From NCBI GenBank assembly GCA_007129145.1, contig SKWC01000466.1, positions 1 to 12,395 on the forward strand: 12,395 nucleotides of DNA, in the 5' to 3' direction. The stretch's first letter is position 1, and every line of letters begins with the position of its first letter. This stretch comes from Rubritepida sp. (GTDB lineage: Bacteria > Pseudomonadota > Alphaproteobacteria > Acetobacterales > Acetobacteraceae). The notes beneath the pieces were generated by a model. That model had not been told where the DNA came from, ran no database searches, and was given only the letters and a program-made list of their open reading frames with translations. Positions 6,814-12,395 of this stretch are shown one piece after another. The position numbers and the translations under genes are program-made.

Positions 6814-7421
6814 CACCCCGCCCCCAGCTTCGCCAGCACCGCCGCACGCCGCGCTTCCACGCTGGACTGCACGTCGCGGTAGAGGCTGCCGCCATGCGCA
6901 TCCATGCCCACGATCAGCGGGCCGAAGTCGCGGATGGCGAAGCGCCAGAGGCTCTCGGGGTTGAGGTCGTCCATGTCCACGTCCTTGATGGCCGTGATCC
7001 AGGTGGTCTCCAGCGCCGCCGCGCCGCCGATCACGGCCAGGTAGCAGCCGCCGAGTTCCTGGAAGGCGCGGGCGCTGTCCTCGCGCAGGCCGCCCTTGCC
7101 GATGATGATGCGCACACCCTCGCGCTCCATCAGCGGGCGGGTGAAGCGTTCCATGCGGTCACTGGTGGTGGTGCCGATGCAGACGGCCTCATAGCCCGCC
7201 TGGTTGGTGCCGGATGGGTCCACCTTGCGGACGTTTGGCGCGGTATGGATCACCGCATGCCCGTTCAGGTCGAAGCGGGTGCGGCGGCCGCGGTCGAACA
7301 TGTGGATCTGGGTGGCGTCGCGGATGCCGAACAGCGTGTCCTGCAGCGTCACCGTGTCGCCCACCCGCAGCTTGCGGATGTCGGCCTCGGTGCAGGGCAT
7401 GTGGAGGATGTGGTGGGCCAT
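6813..7421 (-). CDS. Class I (Fe-S) fumarate hydratase / tartrate dehydratase-type, beta subunit
   Basis: The product has 202 residues, the usual size for the C-terminal (beta) half of two-subunit class I hydro-lyases such as TtdB or the beta subunit of split fumarases. Family features are LRVGDTVTLQDTL (18-30), the RDA segment at 34-36, FDLNGHAVIHTAP (50-62), TTTSDRME (84-91), the GKGG turn (108-111) and ESLWRFAIRDFGPLIVGMDAHG (156-177). With the alpha subunit it should form the active hydro-lyase that adds water to a fumarate-like double bond, or removes it. The start lies one base after the alpha stop (TGA-C-ATG), and the stop overlaps the flavoprotein start. It could act on fumarate/malate, tartrate or a substituted dicarboxylate; sequence alone does not decide. 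Confidence 0.9.
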   Translation of the reverse strand: MAHHILHMPCTEADIRKLRVGDTVTLQDTLFGIRDATQIHMFDRGRRTRFDLNGHAVIHTAPNVRKVDPSGTNQAGYEAVCIGTTTSDRMERFTRPLMEREGVRIIIGKGGLREDSARAFQELGGCYLAVIGGAAALETTWITAIKDVDMDDLNPESLWRFAIRDFGPLIVGMDAHGGSLYRDVQSSVEARRAAVLAKLGAG

Positions 7422-7422
7422 G

Positions 7423-8325
7423 TCAGAACCCCACCTCCACGCCCTCGGGCGTGAAGGTGGCACTCGCGCGGCGGGCGCTGTGGCACTGCACATTCACCGC
7501 CACGGGGTTCATGGTGATGTGCGTCGCCGCCACTTCCACATGCACGGCGAAGGCGGTGGAATCCCCGCCCAGCCCCTGCGGGCCGATGCCGAGGCTGTTC
7601 ACCGCCTCCGACAGCTCCACCTCCAGCTTCGCGCCCTCCGGGTCCTCGCAGACCGTGCCGAGCGGGCGGGTGGCGGCCACCTTGGCCAGATGCATGCACA
7701 GGTCCGAGGTGCCGCCCACGCCCACGCCCAGGATGGTGGGCGGGCAGACCTTCCCGCCGGCCTTGATCGCCGCATCCACCACGAAGCGCTTCACCCCCGC
7801 GATGCCATCGGCCGGGATCAGCATCTGCAGGAAGCTGCCATTCTCGCTGCCGCTGCCCTTGGGGATCATGGTCAGGCGCAGCCGGCGCGGGGTTTCGACG
7901 AAATCAATGTTGATGACCGGCACATGCGCCCCGCAGGAGGTGTGCGCGTTCATCCGCGTGATCGGGTGCACCACGGAGCTGCGCAGCGGGTGCTCGCGCG
8001 TCGCACGCTCGGTTCCCCGCGCGATGGCCTGCTTCAGCGCCCAGCCGTCCACCTCGACGTCGCGGCCGATCTCGACGTTGAAGATCGGGATGCCGGTGTC
8101 CTGGCACAGCAGGTTCTCGGTGCGCTCGGCCACCGCGATGTTCTCGATCATCGTCGCCAGCACGGATTTGGCGAGGCCATCCGTCTCGGTCGCGTCCAGC
8201 CGGTGGAAGCCCTGCTTGATGTCGTCGGGCAGGATCTTGAGCGCACGGATGTAGAGGAGCTTGGCCGCTTCCTCGATCGCGTCGGGGGTGACGCGCAGCG
8301 TGCCGGGCGGGGCGATGACGGACAT
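7423..8325 (-). CDS. Class I (Fe-S) fumarate hydratase / tartrate dehydratase-type, alpha subunit
   Basis: The product has 300 residues, the normal size for the 4Fe-4S-binding alpha half (TtdA-like). Likely cluster ligands are Cys74 (CQDTGIP), Cys194 (KVCPPTILGVGVGGTSD) and Cys281 (VQCHSARR). KGSGSEN (156-162) and LGIGPQGLGG (245-254) also fit the family. Where I expect a motif like NTGDN, the sequence has NAHTSCGAH (126-134), which adds Cys131, so this may be a distinct subclade with different substrate preference. The ATG at 8325 has AAAGGGAA upstream and follows the transporter stop by 11 nt. The open frame upstream of it is a shadow of the transporter gene. The enzyme is cytoplasmic and likely oxygen-sensitive through its cluster, as known for class I fumarases. 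Confidence 0.9.
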   Translation of the reverse strand: MSVIAPPGTLRVTPDAIEEAAKLLYIRALKILPDDIKQGFHRLDATETDGLAKSVLATMIENIAVAERTENLLCQDTGIPIFNVEIGRDVEVDGWALKQAIARGTERATREHPLRSSVVHPITRMNAHTSCGAHVPVINIDFVETPRRLRLTMIPKGSGSENGSFLQMLIPADGIAGVKRFVVDAAIKAGGKVCPPTILGVGVGGTSDLCMHLAKVAATRPLGTVCEDPEGAKLEVELSEAVNSLGIGPQGLGGDSTAFAVHVEVAATHITMNPVAVNVQCHSARRASATFTPEGVEVGF

Positions 8326-8336
8326 GGCGTTCCCTT

Positions 8337-9068
8337 TCAGAGCAGCAGCGACAGGCCGGAGAACAGCAGCAGCGACAGCAGCACCAGGCGGAAGCCCTGC
8401 GCGGGCAGCCGCGCGCCGGCGCGCAGCCCCGCCCATGTGCCCAGCAGCAGCGCCGGCACGGCCGAGGCGGTGAGGATCAGCGCCTGCTGCGTGAAGAAGC
8501 CGCCGAAGGCGAGGCCCACCACCGTGATGGCCTGCATGATGGCGATGAAGGGCTGCATGAGTCCACGCGTTTCGCGCGGGCCGAGGCCCTGCGCGTCGGC
8601 CCACATGCCGGGCAGCGCGCCGACATAGCCGCCGATCCCGCCCAATATGCCCGAGACGAAGCCCACCGCCGCATCGCGCCCGCGCCCCGAATTCAACTTC
8701 GGCGGGGCCATGCGCAGCGCGATGCGCGCCAGGGTGTAGCCGGAATAGAGCACCAGCAGCACGCCCACCCCGGCCACGATCCAGGACGCCGGCCCGCGCG
8801 CCAGCACCAGCAGCCCCAGCGGCACGCCCAGCGTGGCGGTGCCGACATAGAGCCACAGCCGCGGCCAGGGAATGTCCCGCCGCACCGCGATGCTGCCGAT
8901 GCCCTGCACGATCAGGCTGCCGATCACCAGCACGGGCGCGGTCAGCGCGGGCGAGAGGAACTGCAGCAGCACCGCCGCCCCCACCAGCACGAAGGCGAAG
9001 CCCGCGATGGAGGCGCAGAAGGCGGCCAGCAGGCTGCCCGCCGAGATGAGGAGGATGTCAGCCCACAT
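8337..9068 (-). CDS. TauE/SafE-family membrane transporter (putative anion exporter)
   Basis: The product has 243 residues and is dominated by hydrophobic segments, roughly seven or eight membrane helices. Two related halves are visible: one begins near LLAAFCASIAGFAFVLVGAAVL (residues 14-35), the other near VGFVSGILGGIGGYVGALPG. The short Gly-rich turn in each is the TauE/SafE (DUF81) hallmark. Known members export sulfite, sulfoacetate or other organic anions, but most are uncharacterised. The ATG at 9068 overlaps the preceding anchor gene by 11 nt; a start at 9086 would overlap more. Its place between the membrane anchors and the hydratase of a dehydrogenase operon suggests that it moves the pathway's substrate or product, which is inference. 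The sequence does not give the transport direction. Confidence 0.85.
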   Translation of the reverse strand: MWADILLISAGSLLAAFCASIAGFAFVLVGAAVLLQFLSPALTAPVLVIGSLIVQGIGSIAVRRDIPWPRLWLYVGTATLGVPLGLLVLARGPASWIVAGVGVLLVLYSGYTLARIALRMAPPKLNSGRGRDAAVGFVSGILGGIGGYVGALPGMWADAQGLGPRETRGLMQPFIAIMQAITVVGLAFGGFFTQQALILTASAVPALLLGTWAGLRAGARLPAQGFRLVLLSLLLFSGLSLLL

Positions 9069-9405
9069 TGAGCAGGAACAGCACACCCGCCGCGAAGGCG
9101 AGGCCGAGGCTCGCGGCCACCATGTCCTTCTGCCGCGCGCGCCAGCCCAGGAATTCCAGCGCCATCACGCGCAGCCCCCCGGCCAGGTGCAGCGCCAGCA
9201 GCACCACCAGCGCCCATTCGGCGGCCTTCAGCAGCGGGTTGTCGGCCCAGCGCAGAAAGCCTTCGAGTGCGGCCTCGCCATGGATGGCCTGGCCCAGCGC
9301 CCAGAAATGCAGCGGCAGGAACAGCGCCAGCAGCAGCCCCGAGACGCGGTGCAGGATGAAGGCGATATAGGTGGGGTGCGAGCGCCCCCGCGGGTCAAGC
9401 GACAT
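9058..9405 (-). CDS. Succinate dehydrogenase-like cytochrome b membrane anchor (SdhC-like), second of two
   Basis: The product has 115 residues with three predicted membrane helices (about residues 12-36, 60-83 and 94-113). HRVSG at 19-23 matches the SdhC HRxSG signature. His33 (LPLHFW) and His73 (LALHLAGGLR) are candidate haem ligands. EFLGWR (84-89) ends the second helix. It would anchor the iron-sulfur/flavoprotein head and pass electrons to or from quinone. The ATG at 9405 overlaps the end of the previous anchor gene by 11 nt; a GTG at 9423 would be the alternative. The protein aligns by eye with the preceding anchor, so the pair may have arisen by duplication. Confidence 0.82.
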   Translation of the reverse strand: MSLDPRGRSHPTYIAFILHRVSGLLLALFLPLHFWALGQAIHGEAALEGFLRWADNPLLKAAEWALVVLLALHLAGGLRVMALEFLGWRARQKDMVAASLGLAFAAGVLFLLNVG

Positions 9406-9733
9406 ACAGCCCCCAGGCGGCACGCACGCCGAACAGCCCGGTCAGCAGCCCGATGCCGAGCCAGGCGAGGTCGAAGCCCCGGCCGCGCCAGCCCAGCCAC
9501 TCGGCCGCGATGGTCCGCAGCCCGATCGCGGCATGCAGCCCCGCCGCCAGGGCGAAGGCGCAGTAGAACAGGAACCAGGCGGTGGCCCCCTGGGTGCGGC
9601 CCAGGATCTCCGCCGCGCTCAGGCCACCGCGCACCGCGATGATGATGGTGACGAGGTGCACCGCCACCGCCACACCCAGGAACAGCGCGGTGACGCGCTG
9701 CGCCGCCCACAGATGCACCGCACCCCGGCTCAT
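9395..9733 (-). CDS. Succinate dehydrogenase-like cytochrome b membrane anchor, first of two
   Basis: The product has 112 residues with three predicted membrane helices (about 11-34, 51-74 and 87-110). Arg13 (QRVTAL), His26 (VAVHLV) and His67 followed by GLR (71-73) and EWLGWR (78-83) occupy the same relative positions as Arg20, His33, His73, GLR and EFLGWR in the next gene. It probably pairs with that protein as the two-subunit quinone- and haem-binding anchor. Its ATG overlaps the iron-sulfur subunit stop (ATGA at 9730-9733), so I reject the much longer open frame upstream, which shadows that gene. Whether haem is bound cannot be told from sequence alone. Confidence 0.8.
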   Translation of the reverse strand: MSRGAVHLWAAQRVTALFLGVAVAVHLVTIIIAVRGGLSAAEILGRTQGATAWFLFYCAFALAAGLHAAIGLRTIAAEWLGWRGRGFDLAWLGIGLLTGLFGVRAAWGLYVA

Positions 9734-10491
9734 CCGCGCCGCCCCAACAGGCTGTCCCAGAACAGGCTGCGCTTGAGCCCCGCGATGGCCGAGGAGGGGT
9801 CGAGGTTCTTCGGGCAATGCTGGGTGCAGGATTGCGTCGAATGGCAGGAATGGCAGCCGGCATCGCCGCTGACCGCCTCCAGCCGCGCGCCGCGGGCGCC
9901 GTCGCGCACGTCGTTCACCAGCGTCCAGGCGCGGTTCATCGCGGCCGGGCCCAGGTAGTCCGGGTTCCACGCCACGATGTCGCAGGAGGCGTAGCAGACG
10001 CCGCAGCCGATGCATTCGATGCCGGCGTCGGCCTCGCGCCGCGCCTTCGATTCCGGGGGCACCACGGCGAAATCATCCGGCACCGCGCCATCGCCCGCGT
10101 CCTTCGGCTGGAACTGCCCGCGCGCGCGCGCCCATTTGTCGAAGAAGGGCGCCATGTCGGTGGCGAGGTCGCGGATCACGGGCAGGTTCGCCAGCGGGCG
10201 CAATTCCAGCACCTCGCCGGGCCGGGCCACGCGGCGCACATGGGTGCGGCAGGTCCAGCGGGCGCGGCCGTTCACCTCCATGGCGCAGCTGCCGCACATG
10301 CCCACCCGGCAGGCGAAGCGATAGGCCAGTGTGGGCTCGATCTCGCGCTGGATCTCGGTCACGACATCCAGCACGGTCTGGTTCTCGCGCGCGGGGACCG
10401 CGTATTCCGCGAACTCCCCGCCGGCGGCGTCGCCGCGCCATACACGCACCTTCAGCGTCTCTGGGGCCTTGAGCGTTTCCATGCGCGGCAT
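9730..10491 (-). CDS. Succinate dehydrogenase/fumarate reductase-type iron-sulfur subunit (SdhB/FrdB family)
   Basis: The product has 253 residues with a typical two-domain layout. The 2Fe-2S domain has Cys61, Cys66, Cys69 and Cys81 (CRVGMCGSC...C). The C-terminal ferredoxin domain has CIGCGVCYASC (160-170), then CHSTQSC (216-222) and CPKNLDP (226-232), the set that binds the 4Fe-4S and 3Fe-4S clusters in SdhB/FrdB. An extra Cys213 forms CHSC just ahead. The residue after Cys170 is Asp rather than the usual Pro. It passes electrons between the flavoprotein and the membrane anchors. It is the first gene of the minus-strand operon. The ATG at 10491 sits directly against a GGGGGCAGG stretch; the ATG at 10482 has better spacing (9 nt) and may be the true start. 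Confidence 0.92.
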   Translation of the reverse strand: MPRMETLKAPETLKVRVWRGDAAGGEFAEYAVPARENQTVLDVVTEIQREIEPTLAYRFACRVGMCGSCAMEVNGRARWTCRTHVRRVARPGEVLELRPLANLPVIRDLATDMAPFFDKWARARGQFQPKDAGDGAVPDDFAVVPPESKARREADAGIECIGCGVCYASCDIVAWNPDYLGPAAMNRAWTLVNDVRDGARGARLEAVSGDAGCHSCHSTQSCTQHCPKNLDPSSAIAGLKRSLFWDSLLGRRG

Positions 10492-10507
10492 CCTGCCCCC
10501 GGCTTGA

Positions 10508-10521
10508 GTCTTCTACAAGAC
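10508..10521. promoter_or_regulatory. Candidate operator: perfect 5-bp inverted repeat
   Basis: GTCTT-CTAC-AAGAC is a perfect palindrome of two 5-nt arms around 4 nt, in a gap otherwise rich in G and C. It lies 17-30 nt upstream of the iron-sulfur subunit start and 43-56 nt upstream of the ThDP enzyme start, a position from which a repressor could block both. GntR-family regulators often bind short AT-containing palindromes, and one is encoded immediately after the ThDP gene. Binding is inference. A 14-nt palindrome of this quality can also arise by chance. Confidence 0.45.
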
Positions 10522-10548
10522 CGGGGCAGGCTGCCGGCCATCCGGTTC

Positions 10549-10556
10549 AGGGAGGA
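10549..10556 (+). promoter_or_regulatory. Strong ribosome-binding site for the ThDP enzyme
   Basis: AGGGAGGA ends 7 nt ahead of the ATG at 10564. It fixes the start even though the frame is open far upstream, where it only shadows the opposite-strand dehydrogenase genes. Confidence 0.75.
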
Positions 10557-10563
10557 CCCCCTC

Positions 10564-12174
10564 ATGCAGCACGAGCTTCGCGGCGCAGACATCCTGTGGG
10601 GCGCGCTGAAGCGCGGCGGCGTGACGCGCGTCTTCAGCCTCTCGGGCAACCACATCATGGAGGTGTATGACGCCGCCTTCGGCGACAACATCAGCATCAT
10701 CCATGTCCGCCATGAGGCCGCCGCCGTGCACATGGCCGAGGCCTGGGCGCGGCTGACCGGCGAGGTCGGCGTGGCGCTGGTCACCGGCGGGCAGGGCCAT
10801 TCCAACGCCTGCGCCGCCCTGCCCACCGCGCTGGCGGGCGAGGTGCCGGTGCTGCTGCTCTCGGGCCATGCGCCGACCCACCAGCTCGGCATGGGCGCCT
10901 TCCAGGAAACCCCGCAGGTCGCGATGGCCGAGCCGGTGACCAAGGCCGCCTGGCTCGCGCAGCGCACCGACACGCTGGCGGCCGATGTGGCGCGCGGCTT
11001 CGCCATCGCCCGGGGCGGGCGGCCGGGGCCGGTGCACATCTCGCTGCCGACCGACGTGCTGGAGGGCAAGGCCGCCCCAACCCAGCCCGATGAGGCCGCC
11101 TTCCTGGCCCCGCCCATGCCGCTGGCGCCGGAAAGCGCGCAGGCCGTGCTGGCCGCCATCCAGGCCGCGCGGAAGCCGCTGATCGTGGTGGGCTCGGCGC
11201 TGAACAACCCCGCCGGCAGCCGCGCGCGCGCCGCGCTGGAAGCCGCGCTCGGCCTGCCCAGCGTCATGATGGAAAGCCCGCGCGGGCTGAACGACCCCTC
11301 GCTCGGCGCCATCAACGAACCGCTGGCCCAGGCCGATCTCGTGGTGCTGCTGGGCAAGCCGCTCGACTTCACGCTGCAGTTCGGCAAGGCCGCGCCCGGC
11401 GCGCGCTTCATCGCCATCGAGCCCGACGGGGGCATCATCGCGCGCGAGCAGACCCTGCTGGGCGATCGCCTCGCGCTGGTCGCGATGGCCGCGCCCCTGC
11501 CGGCGGCCGAGGCGCTGGCCGCGCTCGCCACGCCGCACCCCAACGCCGCCTGGGGCGCCTTCACGCGCGAGGCCATCGCGCACCGCCCCGCCGCCTGGGA
11601 GGAGTTCCGCAACCGCCCCGGCGGCCCCGTGCACCCCGCCACCCTGGGCTATGCGCTGCAGGAGCACCTGGACGCCGACACCACCCTGCTGCTGGACGGC
11701 GGCGAGGTCGGGCAGTGGATGCAGGCCATACTGAAGGGGCGCGAGCGCATCACCAATGGCGTGGCCGGCGCGATCGGCGCCATCAACTGCTTCGCCGCCG
11801 CCGCCCGCGCCGCCCGGCCGGACGGCAAGGTGGTGGCCTGCATGGGCGATGGCACCTTCGGCTTCCACATGGCCGAGTTCGACACCGCGGTGCGCCACAA
11901 CCTCCCCTTCGTCGCCGTCGTGGGCAATGACGGGGTGTGGAACGCCGAATACCAGATCCAGCGCCGCGACTACGGCCCCGAGCGCGCCCATGGCTGCGAC
12001 CTGGGCCAGGCCACGCGCTATGACCTGGTGGTGGCCGCACTCGGCGGCCATGGCGAGTTCGTGACCCGCTTCGAGGAGCTGCACCCCGCGCTGGAGCGCG
12101 CCTTCGCCAGCGGCCGCCCCGCCTGCGTGAACGTGCTGCTGGACGGGCAGGCCGCACCCAGCCTGAAGCGGTGA
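10564..12174 (+). CDS. Thiamine-diphosphate-binding enzyme (acetolactate synthase / 2-oxoacid decarboxylase / lyase superfamily)
   Basis: The product has 536 residues in three domains. The N-terminal pyrimidine-binding domain (about 1-175) has HVRHEAAAVHMAEAW with Glu51, the residue that activates ThDP in this superfamily. A central domain runs to about 340. The C-terminal pyrophosphate domain has MGDGTFGFHMAEFDTA and ends in VVGND (GDG at 428-430, Asn455), the ThDP/Mg motif. NDGVWNAEYQIQRRDYG follows in the region that shapes the active site. Such enzymes decarboxylate 2-oxoacids or make or break C-C bonds next to a carbonyl. It is not recognisable as a named member: it is shorter than Xsc or typical IlvB and has no small subunit nearby. 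It is divergent from the dehydrogenase operon and coupled to a GntR regulator by GTGA overlap, suggesting a shared pathway. The substrate is unknown. Confidence 0.88.
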   Translation: MQHELRGADILWGALKRGGVTRVFSLSGNHIMEVYDAAFGDNISIIHVRHEAAAVHMAEAWARLTGEVGVALVTGGQGHSNACAALPTALAGEVPVLLLSGHAPTHQLGMGAFQETPQVAMAEPVTKAAWLAQRTDTLAADVARGFAIARGGRPGPVHISLPTDVLEGKAAPTQPDEAAFLAPPMPLAPESAQAVLAAIQAARKPLIVVGSALNNPAGSRARAALEAALGLPSVMMESPRGLNDPSLGAINEPLAQADLVVLLGKPLDFTLQFGKAAPGARFIAIEPDGGIIAREQTLLGDRLALVAMAAPLPAAEALAALATPHPNAAWGAFTREAIAHRPAAWEEFRNRPGGPVHPATLGYALQEHLDADTTLLLDGGEVGQWMQAILKGRERITNGVAGAIGAINCFAAAARAARPDGKVVACMGDGTFGFHMAEFDTAVRHNLPFVAVVGNDGVWNAEYQIQRRDYGPERAHGCDLGQATRYDLVVAALGGHGEFVTRFEELHPALERAFASGRPACVNVLLDGQAAPSLKR

Positions 12175-12395
12175 GGCCGCGGGCCGCGCCGCTCTACGCC
12201 CGCATCGAGGCCGCGCTGCGCGCGCGCATCGCGGCCGGCGAATGGGCACCCGGCGCGGCCCTGCCCACCGAACCCGCTCTCGCTGCCGAATATGGCGTGA
12301 GCCAGGGCACGCTGCGCCGCGCGCTGGCGGCGCTGGAGGCGCAGAAGCTCATCGCCCGCCGCCAGGGCGCGGGCACCTATGTGGCCGAGGCCACC
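12171..12395 (+). CDS. GntR-family transcriptional regulator, N-terminal DNA-binding domain (3' truncated by window)
   Basis: 75 residues are visible from a GTG start that overlaps the ThDP stop as GTGA; the frame stays open to the window end. Residues 7-72 form the GntR winged helix-turn-helix: PLYARIEAALRARIAAGEW, then LPTEPALAAEYGVSQGTLRRA (31-51) as the recognition unit, and LIARRQGAGTYVAE as the wing. The effector-binding domain lies outside, so the subfamily (FadR, HutC or other) cannot be firmly set; the LPTE..LA..Y.VS..T.R.AL style followed by RRQGAGTYV fits HutC-like members best. Being co-transcribed with the ThDP enzyme and next to a divergent operon, it is the prime candidate for a local regulator. 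Confidence 0.9.
   Translation, partial: MRPRAAPLYARIEAALRARIAAGEWAPGAALPTEPALAAEYGVSQGTLRRALAALEAQKLIARRQGAGTYVAEAT

Larger units (their letters stand above)
10492..10563. promoter_or_regulatory. Divergent intergenic control region
   Basis: This 72-nt gap separates the starts of the minus-strand dehydrogenase operon and the plus-strand ThDP enzyme, so it must hold or overlap both promoters unless they lie inside coding sequence. I find no convincing -35/-10 pair on either strand; TTGAGT at 10504-10509 has no good -10 partner. It contains the inverted repeat annotated separately. Confidence 0.6.

Noticed and set aside
7204..8628. A 474-codon plus-strand open frame opposite the hydratase subunits
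   Set aside because: The hydratase alpha and beta subunits on the other strand carry all the family motifs; this frame has none.
10504..10532. TTGAGT as a -35 element for the ThDP gene
   Set aside because: At 17 nt spacing the -10 position reads CAGGCT, a poor match.
9817..10563. In-frame upstream extension of the ThDP enzyme
   Set aside because: It lies opposite the iron-sulfur subunit and has no ThDP-family sequence; the ATG at 10564 has a strong ribosome-binding site and begins the conserved N-terminal domain.
10513..12249. A 578-codon minus-strand open frame opposite the ThDP enzyme
   Set aside because: It is a shadow of the ThDP gene and extends into the GntR gene; its composition is unlike any protein family I know and it has no supporting start context.

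Overview
The window is bacterial and very GC-rich. It is packed with genes and has almost no intergenic space. The lead genes (a short HPr kinase, RapZ, a mannose-family EIIA, HPr and Enzyme I, with no sugar permease) form a layout typical of Alphaproteobacteria. Together with the base composition this suggests a Rhodospirillales/Acetobacteraceae-like organism. That placement is inference from gene order and protein style, not from a marker gene. No RNA gene, insertion sequence, phage gene or CRISPR array is visible. No stretch longer than about 75 bases lacks a gene.

Region 1 (1-3917, + strand) is a regulatory phosphotransferase operon: the 3' end of hprK, then rapZ, an EIIA of the mannose/fructose family, ptsH and ptsI. 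Every junction overlaps (ATGA three times, then 11 nt). PEP phosphorylates EI, which phosphorylates HPr on His and then EIIA. HprK can phosphorylate HPr on Ser. With no EIIB/EIIC here, the relay probably senses metabolic state rather than importing sugar.

Region 2 (3921-10491, - strand) is read right to left and converges on ptsI with only 3 nt between stop codons. It encodes an SdhB/FrdB-type iron-sulfur protein, two short haem-anchor-like membrane proteins, a TauE/SafE-type membrane transporter, the alpha and beta subunits of a class I (Fe-S) fumarase/tartrate-dehydratase-type hydro-lyase, an SdhA/FrdA-type flavoprotein and an M20 amidohydrolase. Seven of the eight genes are overlapping or a few bases apart and the eighth follows after 7 nt, so this looks like one transcription unit. 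It could carry out a quinone-linked dehydrogenation of a succinate-like acid followed by hydration of the resulting double bond. The flavoprotein lacks the usual covalent-FAD histidine. The hydratase alpha subunit lacks the NTGDN-type motif I expect. The two anchors resemble each other. I therefore doubt that this is simply the housekeeping TCA-cycle enzyme set.

Region 3 (10492-12395, + strand) diverges from region 2 across a 72-nt gap that holds a perfect inverted repeat, GTCTT-CTAC-AAGAC. It encodes a three-domain thiamine-diphosphate enzyme and then, with GTGA overlap, the DNA-binding half of a GntR-family regulator that runs off the end. The simplest reading is that the GntR protein controls both divergent units through the shared gap, and that the ThDP enzyme belongs to the same pathway as region 2. 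The substrate cannot be read from the sequence.
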